Positions 18,249-26,810 are shown, numbered from the stretch's first letter. The stretch is DNA of 64,000 nucleotides from Piscicoccus intestinalis NBRC 104926 (GCF_001515525.1 NZ_BCNQ01000003.1:32568-96567); one strand, 5' to 3'. Numbers and translations are program-made. Notes: generated by a model not told the origin, from the letters alone.

Positions 18249-18387
18249 TCGGTGCGAGGCGGTTCGGTCACTCGGGCCGCCTGCCACCCTCGTCCGCCTC
18301 GTCCGCGCACGGTCGCCCGTGCGCTGCCTCCTGGGCGTGGCCGGTCGCACCTCGGTGCGTGAACGCGCCCGCCGACGAGGGCGCGAC

Positions 18388-18651
18388 CTACTGCGCTCCG
18401 GACGACGGTTCCTGACCGTTCTGGGCGGCGGCGTGGATGCGCCGCGCGAGTTCCGCGGCAGAGCCCGGTGTCGTCGACGACTCCCGGTTGGTCCGCTGCA
18501 GCTCGCGGTAGATCTCCTCGCGGTGGATGTCGACGTCGCTCGGTGCCGTGATGCCGAGCCGGACCGTATCGCCGTTGACCTCGAGCACCGTGACGACCAC
18601 GTCGTGGCCGATGAGCAGGCTCTGCTGGGGGCGACGGCTGAGAACGAGCAC
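18388..18651 (-). CDS. csrA: Carbon storage/flagellin translation regulator CsrA
   Basis: An 87-residue RNA-binding protein that represses translation by covering GGA motifs. The core starts VLVLSRRPQQSLLIG and ends VDIHREEIYRELQ, containing the conserved RNA-contact residues near both ends of the CsrA fold. The GTG start at 18651 has a strong AAAGGA site. A tail of about 35 residues (serine/proline then an amphipathic RRIHAAAQ helix) extends past the usual ~60-75 residue length. It is the third gene of a flgN-fliW-csrA group; FliW is the known protein antagonist of CsrA. Confidence 0.92.
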   Translation of the reverse strand: MLVLSRRPQQSLLIGHDVVVTVLEVNGDTVRLGITAPSDVDIHREEIYRELQRTNRESSTTPGSAAELARRIHAAAQNGQEPSSGAQ

Positions 18652-18761
18652 GATCGGTCCTTTCGGGGCGCGGGAGTCGCACCTCTGCGTTGCTCGACAG
18701 GTTAGCGCGACAACGGCTTTCGGTCTCCCACGGCGTCGGTGGGCCGCGCCCCGCCGCCCGG

Positions 18762-19157
18762 TCACGGGCGCGGAAAGGTTGCCCGCAACGGCAGCTCCTG
18801 GTCGATGAGAACGACCTGCATGCCCTCCCCGCTGCGTCGGTTGACGAGCAGCGGCGCGAGCAGATTCGCCCCGGGCGGCTCGCGATCGGTGCCGAGGTTG
18901 ACCAGGAGCAGGACGAGTAGCTCCTCGGGAGACCGCACGCGCAGGTGATCGGCCGTCTCCGGGTCGATGATCGGGGAGTACGCGGGAAAGTAGGGCGTCG
19001 GCGTCACGGCGACGAACCCCAGCCCCGGCTCGTCGAGGCTCTCCAGGTCGTAGAGGTCCGGCTCGGTGCGGCGCACCCGAAACCGCCGGGCCGTCGGGAG
19101 CCCGACGAGGCCCAGCGGCAGGCGCACGACCTCGGGCAGGCCGTCGGTGTCGGTCAC
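18762..19157 (-). CDS. fliW: Flagellar assembly factor FliW
   Basis: A 131-residue protein with FliW signatures: LPLGLVGLP near the start, LESLDEPGLGFVAVTPTPYFPAY in the middle, and GANLLAPLLVNRRSGEGMQVVL near the end. FliW sequesters CsrA until flagellin engages it, coupling secretion to flagellin translation (known from Bacillus and Campylobacter). Its GTG start overlaps the flgN stop by three bases (GTGA), indicating translational coupling; csrA follows 110 bp downstream. Confidence 0.9.
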   Translation of the reverse strand: MTDTDGLPEVVRLPLGLVGLPTARRFRVRRTEPDLYDLESLDEPGLGFVAVTPTPYFPAYSPIIDPETADHLRVRSPEELLVLLLVNLGTDREPPGANLLAPLLVNRRSGEGMQVVLIDQELPLRATFPRP

Positions 19158-19672
19158 GACCCCGCGTCGCCCGGTCGCGGGCGCTCCGGCAGCGGGGCGC
19201 CCACGCCCCCGGCCGCGTCGAACTGGTCGAGGGTCTCCTGCACGGCCTCGTACGCGTCGGCGAGCAACCGGCTGTTCGACCGGCTCACGGTCGACAGCTC
19301 CGCGGTGAGCTGCGTCAAGGCTCGTCGGTGCTCGGCGAGCAGGTCGTTCCACGGAGCCGGTGCGGCCTGCGCGAGTCGTGCCAGCGAGGTGCCGGCGGGC
19401 AGGCCGAGCGCCTCGCAGGCGGGCCCGGCGTCGAGGGCCCGCATGAGTTCGGCCTCCCGCATCTGCTGCAGGAGCACCTCGATCTCCCGCGTGCAGCGGC
19501 CCAGCCAGCGAGCGCGCCCCGTCTCGAGGATGAGCTGCTGGACCTCCAGCTTGTACGTCAGGGTCTCCAACAGCTCCTGCAGGCGCCACAGCGCGCTCGA
19601 CAGGTTCGACAGCGCGGCCACGGTGTCGTCGGACACCGGGCCGGACAGCGGGCCGGTCACCCGGCCGGCCAC
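19154..19672 (-). CDS. flgN: FlgN-type flagellar export chaperone
   Basis: A 172-residue, almost wholly alpha-helical protein. Its length, coiled-coil pattern (LSNLSSALWRLQELLETLTYKLEVQQLIL) and position before fliW fit FlgN, the chaperone for the hook-filament junction proteins FlgK and FlgL. GTG 19672 has GAGG upstream at a good distance. Notably, flgK and flgL, which normally stand between flgN and fliW, are absent. Sequence similarity in this family is low, so the call leans on context. Confidence 0.72.
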   Translation of the reverse strand: MAGRVTGPLSGPVSDDTVAALSNLSSALWRLQELLETLTYKLEVQQLILETGRARWLGRCTREIEVLLQQMREAELMRALDAGPACEALGLPAGTSLARLAQAAPAPWNDLLAEHRRALTQLTAELSTVSRSNSRLLADAYEAVQETLDQFDAAGGVGAPLPERPRPGDAGS

Positions 19673-20055
19673 GCGGGCCTCGCTTCGTTCACGCGGTGCT
19701 CATCGTCGTCGCCGGCGGCCAGTTGAGCGTTTCTCCAGGCCGCGGCGGCGACGGGTGCCGCACCGACCCGGACCGCGACGCGCGCGAATTTGATTGCCGG
19801 TCGGTCGAATACGCACCGAGCCTTACTGCAGGACGATTGTTCAGAAAAGGCGACGGAAATTCTGGACGGTTGTTCAATTCTCTGGCGTGAGGAAATCGGG
19901 TCGCTCGTCCAAATGGTTATCAAGAAGCTGCGAAAACCTTTCAGGTTGTATCCAACATGCCCTCAAAATCCGCTCGAAACCAGGCTTTGACCTGCGGATT
20001 CTCACGATGTGGGCCTTCATTGGGGAATGCTCAGGTGCTTCATAACTTGGTTTTC
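19673..20055. promoter_or_regulatory. A+T-rich divergent control region between flgN and fliA
   Basis: This 383-bp region is far less G+C-rich than its neighbours, as expected for a promoter between divergent operons. It contains a near-identical 15-base direct repeat, GGACGATTGTTCAGA (19831-19845) and GGACGGTTGTTCAAT (19864-19878), spaced 33 bp start to start (three helical turns). This suggests a bound regulator. No sigma-28 or sigma-70 promoter is convincing by eye. Confidence 0.55.
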
Positions 20056-20931
20056 GTGACCGCTTCAGAAATCGTTCCTTCCTCGCCATCCGAGGTGGAT
20101 GTGGATGAGTTGTGCCGAGTGCATCTTCCCCTCGTGAATTTCGAGGTGCGCGCGATCTCTTCACGGCTGCCCGGTCACGTCTACACCGATGATCTGGTGA
20201 GCGCGGGAATGGCCGCTCTGGCCATGGCCGCTCGCAGTTTCGACGCGAGCCTGGGGGTGCCGTTCGGGCGCTACGCGGTGCGCCGCATCCGGGGTGCCTT
20301 GCTCGACGAGCTGCGCAGCGCCGACTGGGCGACGCGCTCGCTGCGCAGCAAGGTGCGCCGGCGGGACGCCGTGCACGACGCGCTCGCGGCCAGCCTCGGC
20401 CGGCGCCCGACCGATCCGGAGGTCGCCGCCGAGATGGGTGTCAGCGTCGCCGAACTCGAGCGGCTCGACGCCGACCTGCACAGCTCGGTCGTGCTGCGCC
20501 TCGACGTCATCACCGACTCCGTGGGGGCCGACGCCGTGCTGCCGAGCACGTCGGCCACGCCCGAGGCGACGCTCGTGGCCCGCGAGCGACAGGCCTACCT
20601 GCGCGACGCCATCGACGCCCTGCCCGAGCGGTTGCAGGTGGTGGTGCGCGGATGCTTCTTCGAGGACCGGCCGATGCGTGAGCTCGCCGAGGAGCTCGGC
20701 GTCACCGAGTCGCGGATCTCGCAGATGCGCGCCGAGGCGCTCAAGCTGCTGCGCGACGGCATGAACTCCCAGCTGGCGCCCGAACTCGTGACGGTGCCGG
20801 CCAACGCCGCGGGAGCGGTTGCTCGCCGCAAGGCCTCGTACTACGCCTCGATCGCCGCGCGCTCCAGCTACCGCGACCGGCTCACGATGCCGACGGCCAC
20901 CGAAGAGGGATCGCAGTTCGAGGCGGTCTGA
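20056..20931 (+). CDS. fliA: Sigma-28-type RNA polymerase sigma factor (FliA/WhiG)
   Basis: A 291-residue group-3 sigma factor. Region 2 is clear (TDDLVSAGMAALAMAARSFD then GVPFGRYAVRRIRGALLDEL), followed by the DWATRSLRSKVRR segment typical of FliA/WhiG. Region 3 and region 4 follow (ALPERLQVVVRG, MRELAEELGVTESRISQMRA). GTG 20056 is chosen because the upstream extension is A+T-rich and unconserved. It lies divergent from flgN-fliW-csrA, so it probably drives late flagellar genes located elsewhere. The last 45 residues are an unconserved tail. Confidence 0.9.
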   Translation: MTASEIVPSSPSEVDVDELCRVHLPLVNFEVRAISSRLPGHVYTDDLVSAGMAALAMAARSFDASLGVPFGRYAVRRIRGALLDELRSADWATRSLRSKVRRRDAVHDALAASLGRRPTDPEVAAEMGVSVAELERLDADLHSSVVLRLDVITDSVGADAVLPSTSATPEATLVARERQAYLRDAIDALPERLQVVVRGCFFEDRPMRELAEELGVTESRISQMRAEALKLLRDGMNSQLAPELVTVPANAAGAVARRKASYYASIAARSSYRDRLTMPTATEEGSQFEAV

Positions 20932-21105
20932 CCGCCCGTGTGAGTGGTCGCGCGAGGATGCGCGCGGATTCGTCTAAGGATCCGCGCGGCCGTGCCGATC
21001 AGGAGCTTGACGTGCGTCGGATGGACGCACGGCGACAGCTCCACAGCGGTGCGCCCCGGGCCCCCCAACCTGGGTGTCGCACGCCGGCTCCCCCTGCCGG
21101 CACCT

Positions 21106-21155
21106 GCAAGAGCCCCTGGCGGCGCGCCCCCCAACGCGCCACTGGGGGCTCTTGC
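21106..21155. terminator. Hairpin terminator after fliA
   Basis: GCAAGAGCCCC (21106-21116) pairs with GGGGCTCTTGC (21145-21155), and the arms contain a further G/C-rich inner stem. It lies between convergent fliA and the decayed glycosyltransferase gene, so it may act in both directions. Confidence 0.75.
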
Positions 21156-21208
21156 CCGTTCCGAGGGCGGGCGGGTGGCCCACCGAGAGGCGGCCGGCTC
21201 GCGCCCGG

Positions 21209-22103
21209 TCAGCCGCGCCGCGCGACGATGACGTACTGGTAGGAGTTCAGCAGCGTGCCCGCCTCGACCGGGTCGGCGCCGTACTGCTCGATCGCGGCGA
21301 GCAGCGGTTCGAGTCGCGACTCGTTCGCCAGCGGCAGCTGCTGGGCCGCGCAGGTCTCCAGGGCACCCAGGCCCACCTCGCGCAGCAGCGTCGCGATCTC
21401 GACCATCGTGAAGAAGCGCAGGTTGGCCTCCTGCAGCGCGCCCGACTCCTGGTATTCCCAGCGGTCCTCGAGCAGCAGCGGGAGCAGCGCCGACCAGTGC
21501 TTGACGTTCGGCACGGTGAGCAGCACGCGACCGTCGGTCGACAGGTGCGGCACGAGCAGCCGCAGCACCGCCTCCGGGTCGACGGTGCGCGCGAGGGTGT
21601 CGGCGAGCACGACGAGGTCGTACGGAGCCGGTCACCAGGGCAGCTCCCGAGCGGTCGTCAGGTCGAGGGTGTGCACCTCGTCGAGCCGGGTGCGCGCCAC
21701 GTGCGCGGCCTGCTCCGAGTGTTCGACGCCGGTGACGTGCGCGCCCCGCTGGCCCGCTTGATCGCCGGGCCGGGCCGAGCACCGCGAGGCGGGGGTCTGC
21801 GGCGAACGCCGCCCGCACCTTGGTCACGAAGTCGGGGTCGGTGATGTCGACGTTCTCGCGCAGCAGCACCACGGCCTCCACGTCGGGCATGCCGGTGCAG
21901 GCGTCGAGCATCGCGTTGTAGGTCGCGGCGATCGGGGTGTCGCGGGAGGTCAGCAGCGTCGCGTCGGAGCCGCCGTAGGCGGAGATCGCGGGCAGGCAGT
22001 GCCGGTCGAAGACCTCCTGGGCGTCGATGCAGACCCCGAAGACGAACACGCCCACCCCCGTCGTCGCGGGCGCCGTCGATCGCCCGCACGTTCCCATCGG
22101 CAT
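21209..22103 (-). pseudogene. Broken glycosyltransferase/methyltransferase fusion
   Basis: The first part, read from ATG 22103 to about 21770, encodes a GT-A-like domain (VGVFVFGVCIDAQEVF, AISAYGGSDATLL, VEAVVLLRENVDITDPDF). A second part in another frame encodes the back half of an SAM methyltransferase (GAHVTGVEHSEQAAHVARTRLDEV). That part meets an in-frame TGA after ARELPW (about 21632), then continues to 21209 as YDLVVLADTLARTVDPEAVLRLL and a typical C-terminus. The methyltransferase glycine-rich motif I is missing. The gene therefore shows an internal deletion with frameshift plus a premature stop. Such fusions occur in surface-glycan and flagellin-modification loci. Confidence 0.75.
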
Positions 22104-22618
22104 CCATGCCGCCGCGCTGAACGGCGACCGCGGACCGGGTCGCCGGCCCCGGCCGCGAGGCTACCGCTCCCGACCAAACGTTCGTCCAGTCTCGGTAAGG
22201 ATCGCGTCAAGATCGCTCAGCGCACCCCGTCCGGCGCCGAAGGAGCCGGTGTCGCGACCAGGTCGGAGCCGGTCGGGGCGCCACGCCGGGCATCGTCTGG
22301 AACGGTCACACGTGCGCATGGATGCGAATCGACGCCCCGTGGCGCCCGCTTCGGCTCCGGCCGCGTGCGCGACCTCACCGTCACGGCGCACCCCGCCGCC
22401 GCATTCCGATGGGCGCGCGGACGCCCGGCGGCTGCGCGAGTCCGAAGCGGCGTCGTCGTCGCGCGCTGCTCACGGTCAAACCCGTGTGCCCGCCCGCAAA
22501 CCACCGAGCCCCGGCGAGACGCGTCCACCCTTCACCGGCCGCGACCACGCCGTGAGCTTATAGCAGATCGACGCGAATTCGTCACTTAAGACACGCCGGG
22601 CACCGTCGATAGGTGGGC
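22104..22618. other. 515-bp divergent intergenic region
   Basis: The region lies between two divergent glycosyltransferase-related genes. The last 60 bases before 22619 are locally A+T-richer (TTATAG, CACTTAAG) and are the likely promoter of the rightward gene. No coding sequence, RNA gene or strong hairpin is evident elsewhere in it. Confidence 0.45.
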
Positions 22619-23887
22619 ATGACAGCCCCCCGGATCACCGTCTGCCTCGTCGTCGGTGACGAGGCCCGTGACCCGCACGGATGCTTGCAGTCCGCGCGAC
22701 AGCTGGGTCATCTGCTGACCGGGATCTGCGTGTACGCGGCCGGCGCCTCCGAATCCATCCTGTCCGCCGCCCGGCACGCGGGCGCCAAGGTGCAGATCGC
22801 CCACTGGGACGGCGACCTCTCGGCCGCCCGCAACGCCGCCGCCTGCATGACGACCGCCCCCTGGGTGCTCGTGCTCGAGCCGCACGAGCGGGTGCGCGTC
22901 GACATTCCTGCGCTGACCACGCTGCTGTCGCTGCCGGATCGCATGGTGGGGGAGCCGGATGCGATGACGGTGCAGGTCGCCGGCCGGCATGGGGGACACG
23001 GCCGGCGCGAGCAGCGGCTCTACCGGCCCGACCGGGCGCACTTCACCGGGGCGCTGGAGGCGCGTCTGGAGCCGCTGGTGCCCGGGCGTCGGCTCGTCAC
23101 CGTGGGCGCCGGCACCGAGGCGTTGTCGATCTGGTCGGTCGTGGCGGAGCCCGACGCTGCCCTCGAGCGGGACCGGCTCGAGCGCCGACTCGACCGGGCG
23201 TACTCCGCGGTGGCCACGCTGGAGGCCGGCGGGGTCGGCGGCAACGACCTGGTGACCGCGCTCGTCGAACGCTCCCGCGCCCACCGCGCGCTCGGCGACG
23301 ACAACCGGGCCCTGGCCGACCTCAACCGGGCGCGACGGGTCAAGGCCAGTGACACCTACCGCTGGCGGGCCCGCGAGGACCTGACGACGCTGCTCATCGA
23401 GCACGGCTACTACGACGGGGCGAACCGGCTGATCGCCGAGTTGCGGGCCGACGGCGCCGACGAACAGTACAGCGATTGGCTCACCGCGCAGCTGCACTCG
23501 GCGCAGGGGCAGGCCCGCGTGGCCTGGGACATCCTGGCCCGGCTCGAGAACGCGACGGACTCCGAGGGCCGGGTCGTCGCGACGCCGCAGATCCTCGCCG
23601 AACAGATGCACCTGGCGAACCGGCTGGGGGAGTTCGACGAGGCCCTGGCCCGGTGCGTCGACCTCATCGCTCGGTACGGGCTGGCCGCCCGGCACGGCCG
23701 CATGCTCTTCAAGCTGTGGGGTCCGCGGAGCTTGACCGGCCTGGCCGACATGATCATTCAGGCCGACGCGCGCCGACTCGACGAGGTCGCCGACGGCTTC
23801 GACACGCTGCCCGCCCCCGGCCCGGAGCTGGCGGCCGCGCTGCGCGAGGTGCGCACCGACACCCCCAAGGCCGTCCGCATCATGTGA
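22619..23887 (+). CDS. GT2-like glycosyltransferase with TPR-like C-terminal half
   Basis: A 422-residue protein. The N-terminal ~190 residues resemble family-2 glycosyltransferases in the 'DLSAARNAA' subgroup (ITVCLVVGDEA, HWDGDLSAARNAAAC, PWVLVLEPHERV). The rest is helical with tetratricopeptide-like periodicity (LVERSRAHRALGDDNRALADLNRARRV; LANRLGEFDEALARCVDLIARYG). This layout is common in glycosyltransferases that modify surface proteins or flagellin. No signal peptide is present. An in-frame GTG at 22613 is an alternative start. It stands between the broken glycosyltransferase gene and a convergent regulator. Confidence 0.8.
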   Translation: MTAPRITVCLVVGDEARDPHGCLQSARQLGHLLTGICVYAAGASESILSAARHAGAKVQIAHWDGDLSAARNAAACMTTAPWVLVLEPHERVRVDIPALTTLLSLPDRMVGEPDAMTVQVAGRHGGHGRREQRLYRPDRAHFTGALEARLEPLVPGRRLVTVGAGTEALSIWSVVAEPDAALERDRLERRLDRAYSAVATLEAGGVGGNDLVTALVERSRAHRALGDDNRALADLNRARRVKASDTYRWRAREDLTTLLIEHGYYDGANRLIAELRADGADEQYSDWLTAQLHSAQGQARVAWDILARLENATDSEGRVVATPQILAEQMHLANRLGEFDEALARCVDLIARYGLAARHGRMLFKLWGPRSLTGLADMIIQADARRLDEVADGFDTLPAPGPELAAALREVRTDTPKAVRIM

Positions 23888-23898
23888 GCCCGCCGGGC

Positions 23899-23930
23899 TC
23901 TGACCCGGGTGCCCGGGTGTCCGGGTCAGA
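23899..23930. terminator. Bidirectional hairpin between convergent genes
   Basis: TCTGACCCGG (23899-23908) pairs with CCGGGTCAGA (23921-23930). The right arm overlaps the last codons and stop of the leftward response regulator gene. Confidence 0.7.
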
Positions 23931-24657
23931 CCGGGTAGTCGGGGTAGCCAGGCGCTTCTGGGTGCTCCGCGGGATCCGGTCGCAGCCGCGGTTTCACGAG
24001 CCCGAGTTCGCACGCGCGCACGAGCACCTGCACCCGGCTGGAGACGCCGAACTTCGTCGTCAGCTGCACGAGCCGGGACTTCACCGCCGCCTCGCTGAGG
24101 CTGAGTTCGCGCGCCATCGCCGGGTTGCTCAGCCCCTGCGCCAACAGGTCCAGCACCTCGCGCTCGCGCTCGGTCAGCGGCGGCGGGTGCGCCTCACGGC
24201 CTCCGTCGGGAGCCGGGTCGGGCGCGGCCGGCGTGGCCCCGACCGCCGCGATGAGCGCCTCGGTGACCCGCGGCGACAGCGGCCGTCCGCCGCCGAAGAC
24301 CTCGTGCACCGCCGCCACCAGTTCCTCCGGGGTGCTCTCCTTGAGCAGGTAGCCGTCGGCCCCCGCCCGCAGCGCCGGCACCACCGAGTCGGTCGTGGCG
24401 AATGTGGTGACGACCACGATTTTCACTTCGGGATGCCGAGCCCGGATGAGTCGGGTCGCGGCGATGCCGTCGAGCACGGGCATCGACAGGTCCATGAGCA
24501 CGCCCGCGGGCGCGAGATCGGCGGTGAGGTCGACCGCCTCCTGCCCGGTGCCCGCCAGCGCGATGACCTCGAACTCCCCGCTGCTCTCCAGGAACAGCTT
24601 GAGGCCCTGGGCCATCAGGGCCTCATCGTCGGCGATGAGGATTCGCCTGCGGGTCAT
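23926..24657 (-). CDS. NarL/LuxR-family response regulator
   Basis: A 243-residue regulator with a receiver domain (acidic residues in LIADDEA, phosphoacceptor Asp56 in VLMDLSMP, conserved lysine in YLLKESTPEEL) and a LuxR helix-turn-helix (LTEREREVLDLLAQGLSNPA). The recognition region reads AVKSRLVQLTTKFGVSSRVQV and departs from the usual VKxHVxxIxxKL pattern. It is divergent from a secreted peptide gene and a kinase gene; with no other orphan kinase nearby, these three probably form one signalling unit. ATG 24657 is chosen at the receiver start. Confidence 0.93.
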   Translation of the reverse strand: MTRRRILIADDEALMAQGLKLFLESSGEFEVIALAGTGQEAVDLTADLAPAGVLMDLSMPVLDGIAATRLIRARHPEVKIVVVTTFATTDSVVPALRAGADGYLLKESTPEELVAAVHEVFGGGRPLSPRVTEALIAAVGATPAAPDPAPDGGREAHPPPLTEREREVLDLLAQGLSNPAMARELSLSEAAVKSRLVQLTTKFGVSSRVQVLVRACELGLVKPRLRPDPAEHPEAPGYPDYPV

Positions 24658-24800
24658 CTGGCCGTCCTGAGTGGTTCTCCGGCGCGTCACGCGGAGCGGG
24701 GCTGCGTCAACTGTGGGGGCGCCTGTGGGTCGCCCGACGGGGCTAGTTTGCCTGACCGAGCGGCCCGTGGGGGTCGCCGACACGAACCAGGAGTTCTGCC

Positions 24801-25040
24801 ATGCGTCGTCTACCCACCCTCATCGTCGCGAGCACCTGCGCCGCCCTGTTCGCCGTCGCCGGAGCGGCTACCGCCGGCGCCCAGCCGGTGTCGAGCCAGA
24901 GCCTGCCCTCGGTGTCCGTCGTCTCCGCCGGTCGCGGAGGCGGGCCCGTCACCCCCGGCAACCCCGGCGGTGGCGGAAACCAGAGCCCGGACGGCTGGGG
25001 GGCCGGGCTCTGTGAGCTCGTGCCCATCTTCTGCAGCTAA
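24801..25040 (+). CDS. Small secreted peptide precursor with C-terminal two-cysteine loop
   Basis: A 79-residue protein with a Sec signal peptide (basic MRR, hydrophobic core, likely cleavage after about residue 27 in ATAGA/QPV). The mature ~51 residues have a glycine/proline/asparagine-rich linker and end in WGAGLCELVPIFCS, with Cys71 and Cys78 six residues apart. A disulfide loop at the extreme C-terminus recalls exported signalling or antimicrobial peptides, but no family is recognised. AGGAG precedes the ATG. Only 12 bp separate its stop from the kinase GTG, so they are co-transcribed. The proposed ligand role is inference. Confidence 0.8.
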   Translation: MRRLPTLIVASTCAALFAVAGAATAGAQPVSSQSLPSVSVVSAGRGGGPVTPGNPGGGGNQSPDGWGAGLCELVPIFCS

Positions 25041-25052
25041 TGTGACGGGGTT

Positions 25053-26306
25053 GTGACGCCGGATCCTCGCAACCCCCGAACAGATGCCGCCGGGCAGCGA
25101 TTTGGCGCGTCCACCCGCCGGGGCCCGCGCTGGTGGTTCGTCGGATACGTGGCCTTGGGTGCACTCGTGCTGGCCAACTTATTCAGCGACATCATCTATT
25201 ACGCGGAGCAGGACTCCTTGCCCGTTGCGACGCGTATCACCGCGGTGGCATCGGCGAGCCTGGGTCTGCTCGCCATGACTCTCGCCGTCCGGTGGACCCG
25301 CATCGCCACCGCCGTCGCGATCCTGACCCTGGCCACGTCACTGCTGTCACATCAACTGCCCTACGGGCTGGGCGTGATCGCGATCTTCGTGTTCCTCGCG
25401 GCGCTGCGCACCGATCCGGTCGCCGGCGCGATGATCGGCGTGGCGAGCGTGGTCTGGCTGGTCGGGATCGCGCTGCGCAGCACCGAACGCGCCGAGCTGG
25501 TGGCCTGGACGGTGGTGATGCTGTCGTTGATCTCCGGTTTCGTGGGGTGGACCTTGGGCGCGACGAGGAGACGAAACGTGGTCATCGAGCAGCGCGCGGC
25601 TCAGCTGGAAGCGCAGGTGGCGCGGGTGCGGCAGCGTGAGCGGCAGTCGCTGGCGCGGGAGCTGCACGACGTCGTCGCGCACGGCCTCACGCTCATCTCG
25701 ATGCAGGCCACCGTGCTGCGGATCACCCCCGACCCCGCCATGCAGGAGACGGCCCGCGACGCGATCGAGCGGTCCTCGCGGGAGTCGCTGGAGGAGCTGC
25801 GGCGCCTGCTGCTGGTGCTGCGCGCCAGCGACGTCATCGCCGACGAGGCCGGGGAGCCGCAGGCGTCGTGGCCCGCCGAGGCCTCGGAGGGGGCCCACGA
25901 GGGGCGGGAGAGTCACGGCCGGTCGACGACCGACCTGTCCCGGCTCGTGGACCGGCTCGCGGACGACCTGCGGGCCGCGGGCCACAGCGTGCGCGTCGAG
26001 TGCTCGGTCGGGCGGCTCGCGCCCAGCGTGCACCTCGCGGCGGATCGCGTTCTGCGAGAAGCGACGACGAACATCGTCAAACATGGTGGGGCGACCGCGG
26101 CCTGCGAGATCCTGGTGCGTGACACCCCGGACGGGCTGGTCGTCGAGGTGGCCAACGACATCGGCGGCCGCGCCGTCGCCGACTTCGGCTCCACCGGGCT
26201 CGGCGTCATCGGTCTCACCGAGCGCGTGGAACTGCTCGGCGGGCGGCTCGAAGCCGGCCCCGACGGCGGGCGCTGGCGGGTGCGGGCGGTGCTGCCGGGC
26301 GCGTGA
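25053..26306 (+). CDS. Membrane sensor histidine kinase (HisKA_3)
   Basis: A 417-residue kinase with about six membrane helices (residues 28-170) and almost no external loop, an arrangement also seen in peptide-sensing kinases. The phosphoacceptor segment RERQSLARELHDVVAHGLTL holds His205, and the ATPase domain has REATTNIVKHGG (N box) and GLGVIGLTERVELLGGRL (G box). A variable acidic linker (about 250-285) separates the domains. GTG 25053 follows a GACGGGG site. It is co-transcribed with the small secreted peptide and divergent from the response regulator at 23926-24657, its probable partner. Confidence 0.93.
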   Translation: MTPDPRNPRTDAAGQRFGASTRRGPRWWFVGYVALGALVLANLFSDIIYYAEQDSLPVATRITAVASASLGLLAMTLAVRWTRIATAVAILTLATSLLSHQLPYGLGVIAIFVFLAALRTDPVAGAMIGVASVVWLVGIALRSTERAELVAWTVVMLSLISGFVGWTLGATRRRNVVIEQRAAQLEAQVARVRQRERQSLARELHDVVAHGLTLISMQATVLRITPDPAMQETARDAIERSSRESLEELRRLLLVLRASDVIADEAGEPQASWPAEASEGAHEGRESHGRSTTDLSRLVDRLADDLRAAGHSVRVECSVGRLAPSVHLAADRVLREATTNIVKHGGATAACEILVRDTPDGLVVEVANDIGGRAVADFGSTGLGVIGLTERVELLGGRLEAGPDGGRWRVRAVLPGA

Positions 26307-26328
26307 GAACGCGACACGGCGACACGAG

Positions 26329-26376
26329 GGTGACACGGCAGGCGACACGGCAGGTGACACGTAAGGCGACGCGGCG
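26329..26376. repeat. Four tandem 12-bp units
   Basis: Degenerate copies of GGTGACACGGCA at 26329, 26341, 26353 and 26365 lie just after the kinase stop. Confidence 0.85.
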
Positions 26377-26605
26377 AAGCCCCTCGTCGGCGGCCCGGTG
26401 GCCCCTTCGGCCGGTGACGCCCATCACTCGGTGGGCGCCGCGCGAGACGGCCTCAATCCTTTGGTGGAACTTCGTGTGCGGGACTGTGAACGAGCCCCCT
26501 GATCTGGGCACACTCTTCTCGCCCCGCTGATCGGTTGACGACGCGGCCGGAAGGGACACACCGGCAGCTGCGGACCTCGGGGAGGCTGGGCGGACATCAG
26601 GGGAA

Positions 26606-26641
26606 CTGTGCGGGGTGAGGACGAGTCCTCGCCCCGCACAG
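26606..26641. repeat. 36-bp near-perfect palindrome
   Basis: Bases 26606-26622 and 26625-26641 are complementary except for one G-T pair, with a 2-base centre. The tight centre is more like a protein-binding palindrome or cruciform than a terminator. It lies 169 bp before the PEPCK ATG. Confidence 0.8.
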
Positions 26642-26810
26642 GGTTCGCCACCGGCCCACGATCCGGTCGACCCCGTCGAACCACCACCACGCCAGCGCGC
26701 TCTCGCGCCCGCTTCCGGGTGCTCGGGGGCGTGTCCGGTTCGTGAGTTCATCGGGGAATTTGGCCGATACGTGGTGACGCGGGCGGTGCACTAATGCTTC
26801 GATCTGTGGC

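Larger units (their letters stand above)
26307..26810. other. 504-bp intergenic region before the PEPCK gene
   Basis: It holds four 12-bp tandem units (26329-26376) and a 36-bp near-perfect palindrome (26606-26641). TTGACG at 26534-26539 could be a -35 element, but no clear -10 follows. No coding sequence is supported. Confidence 0.55.
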
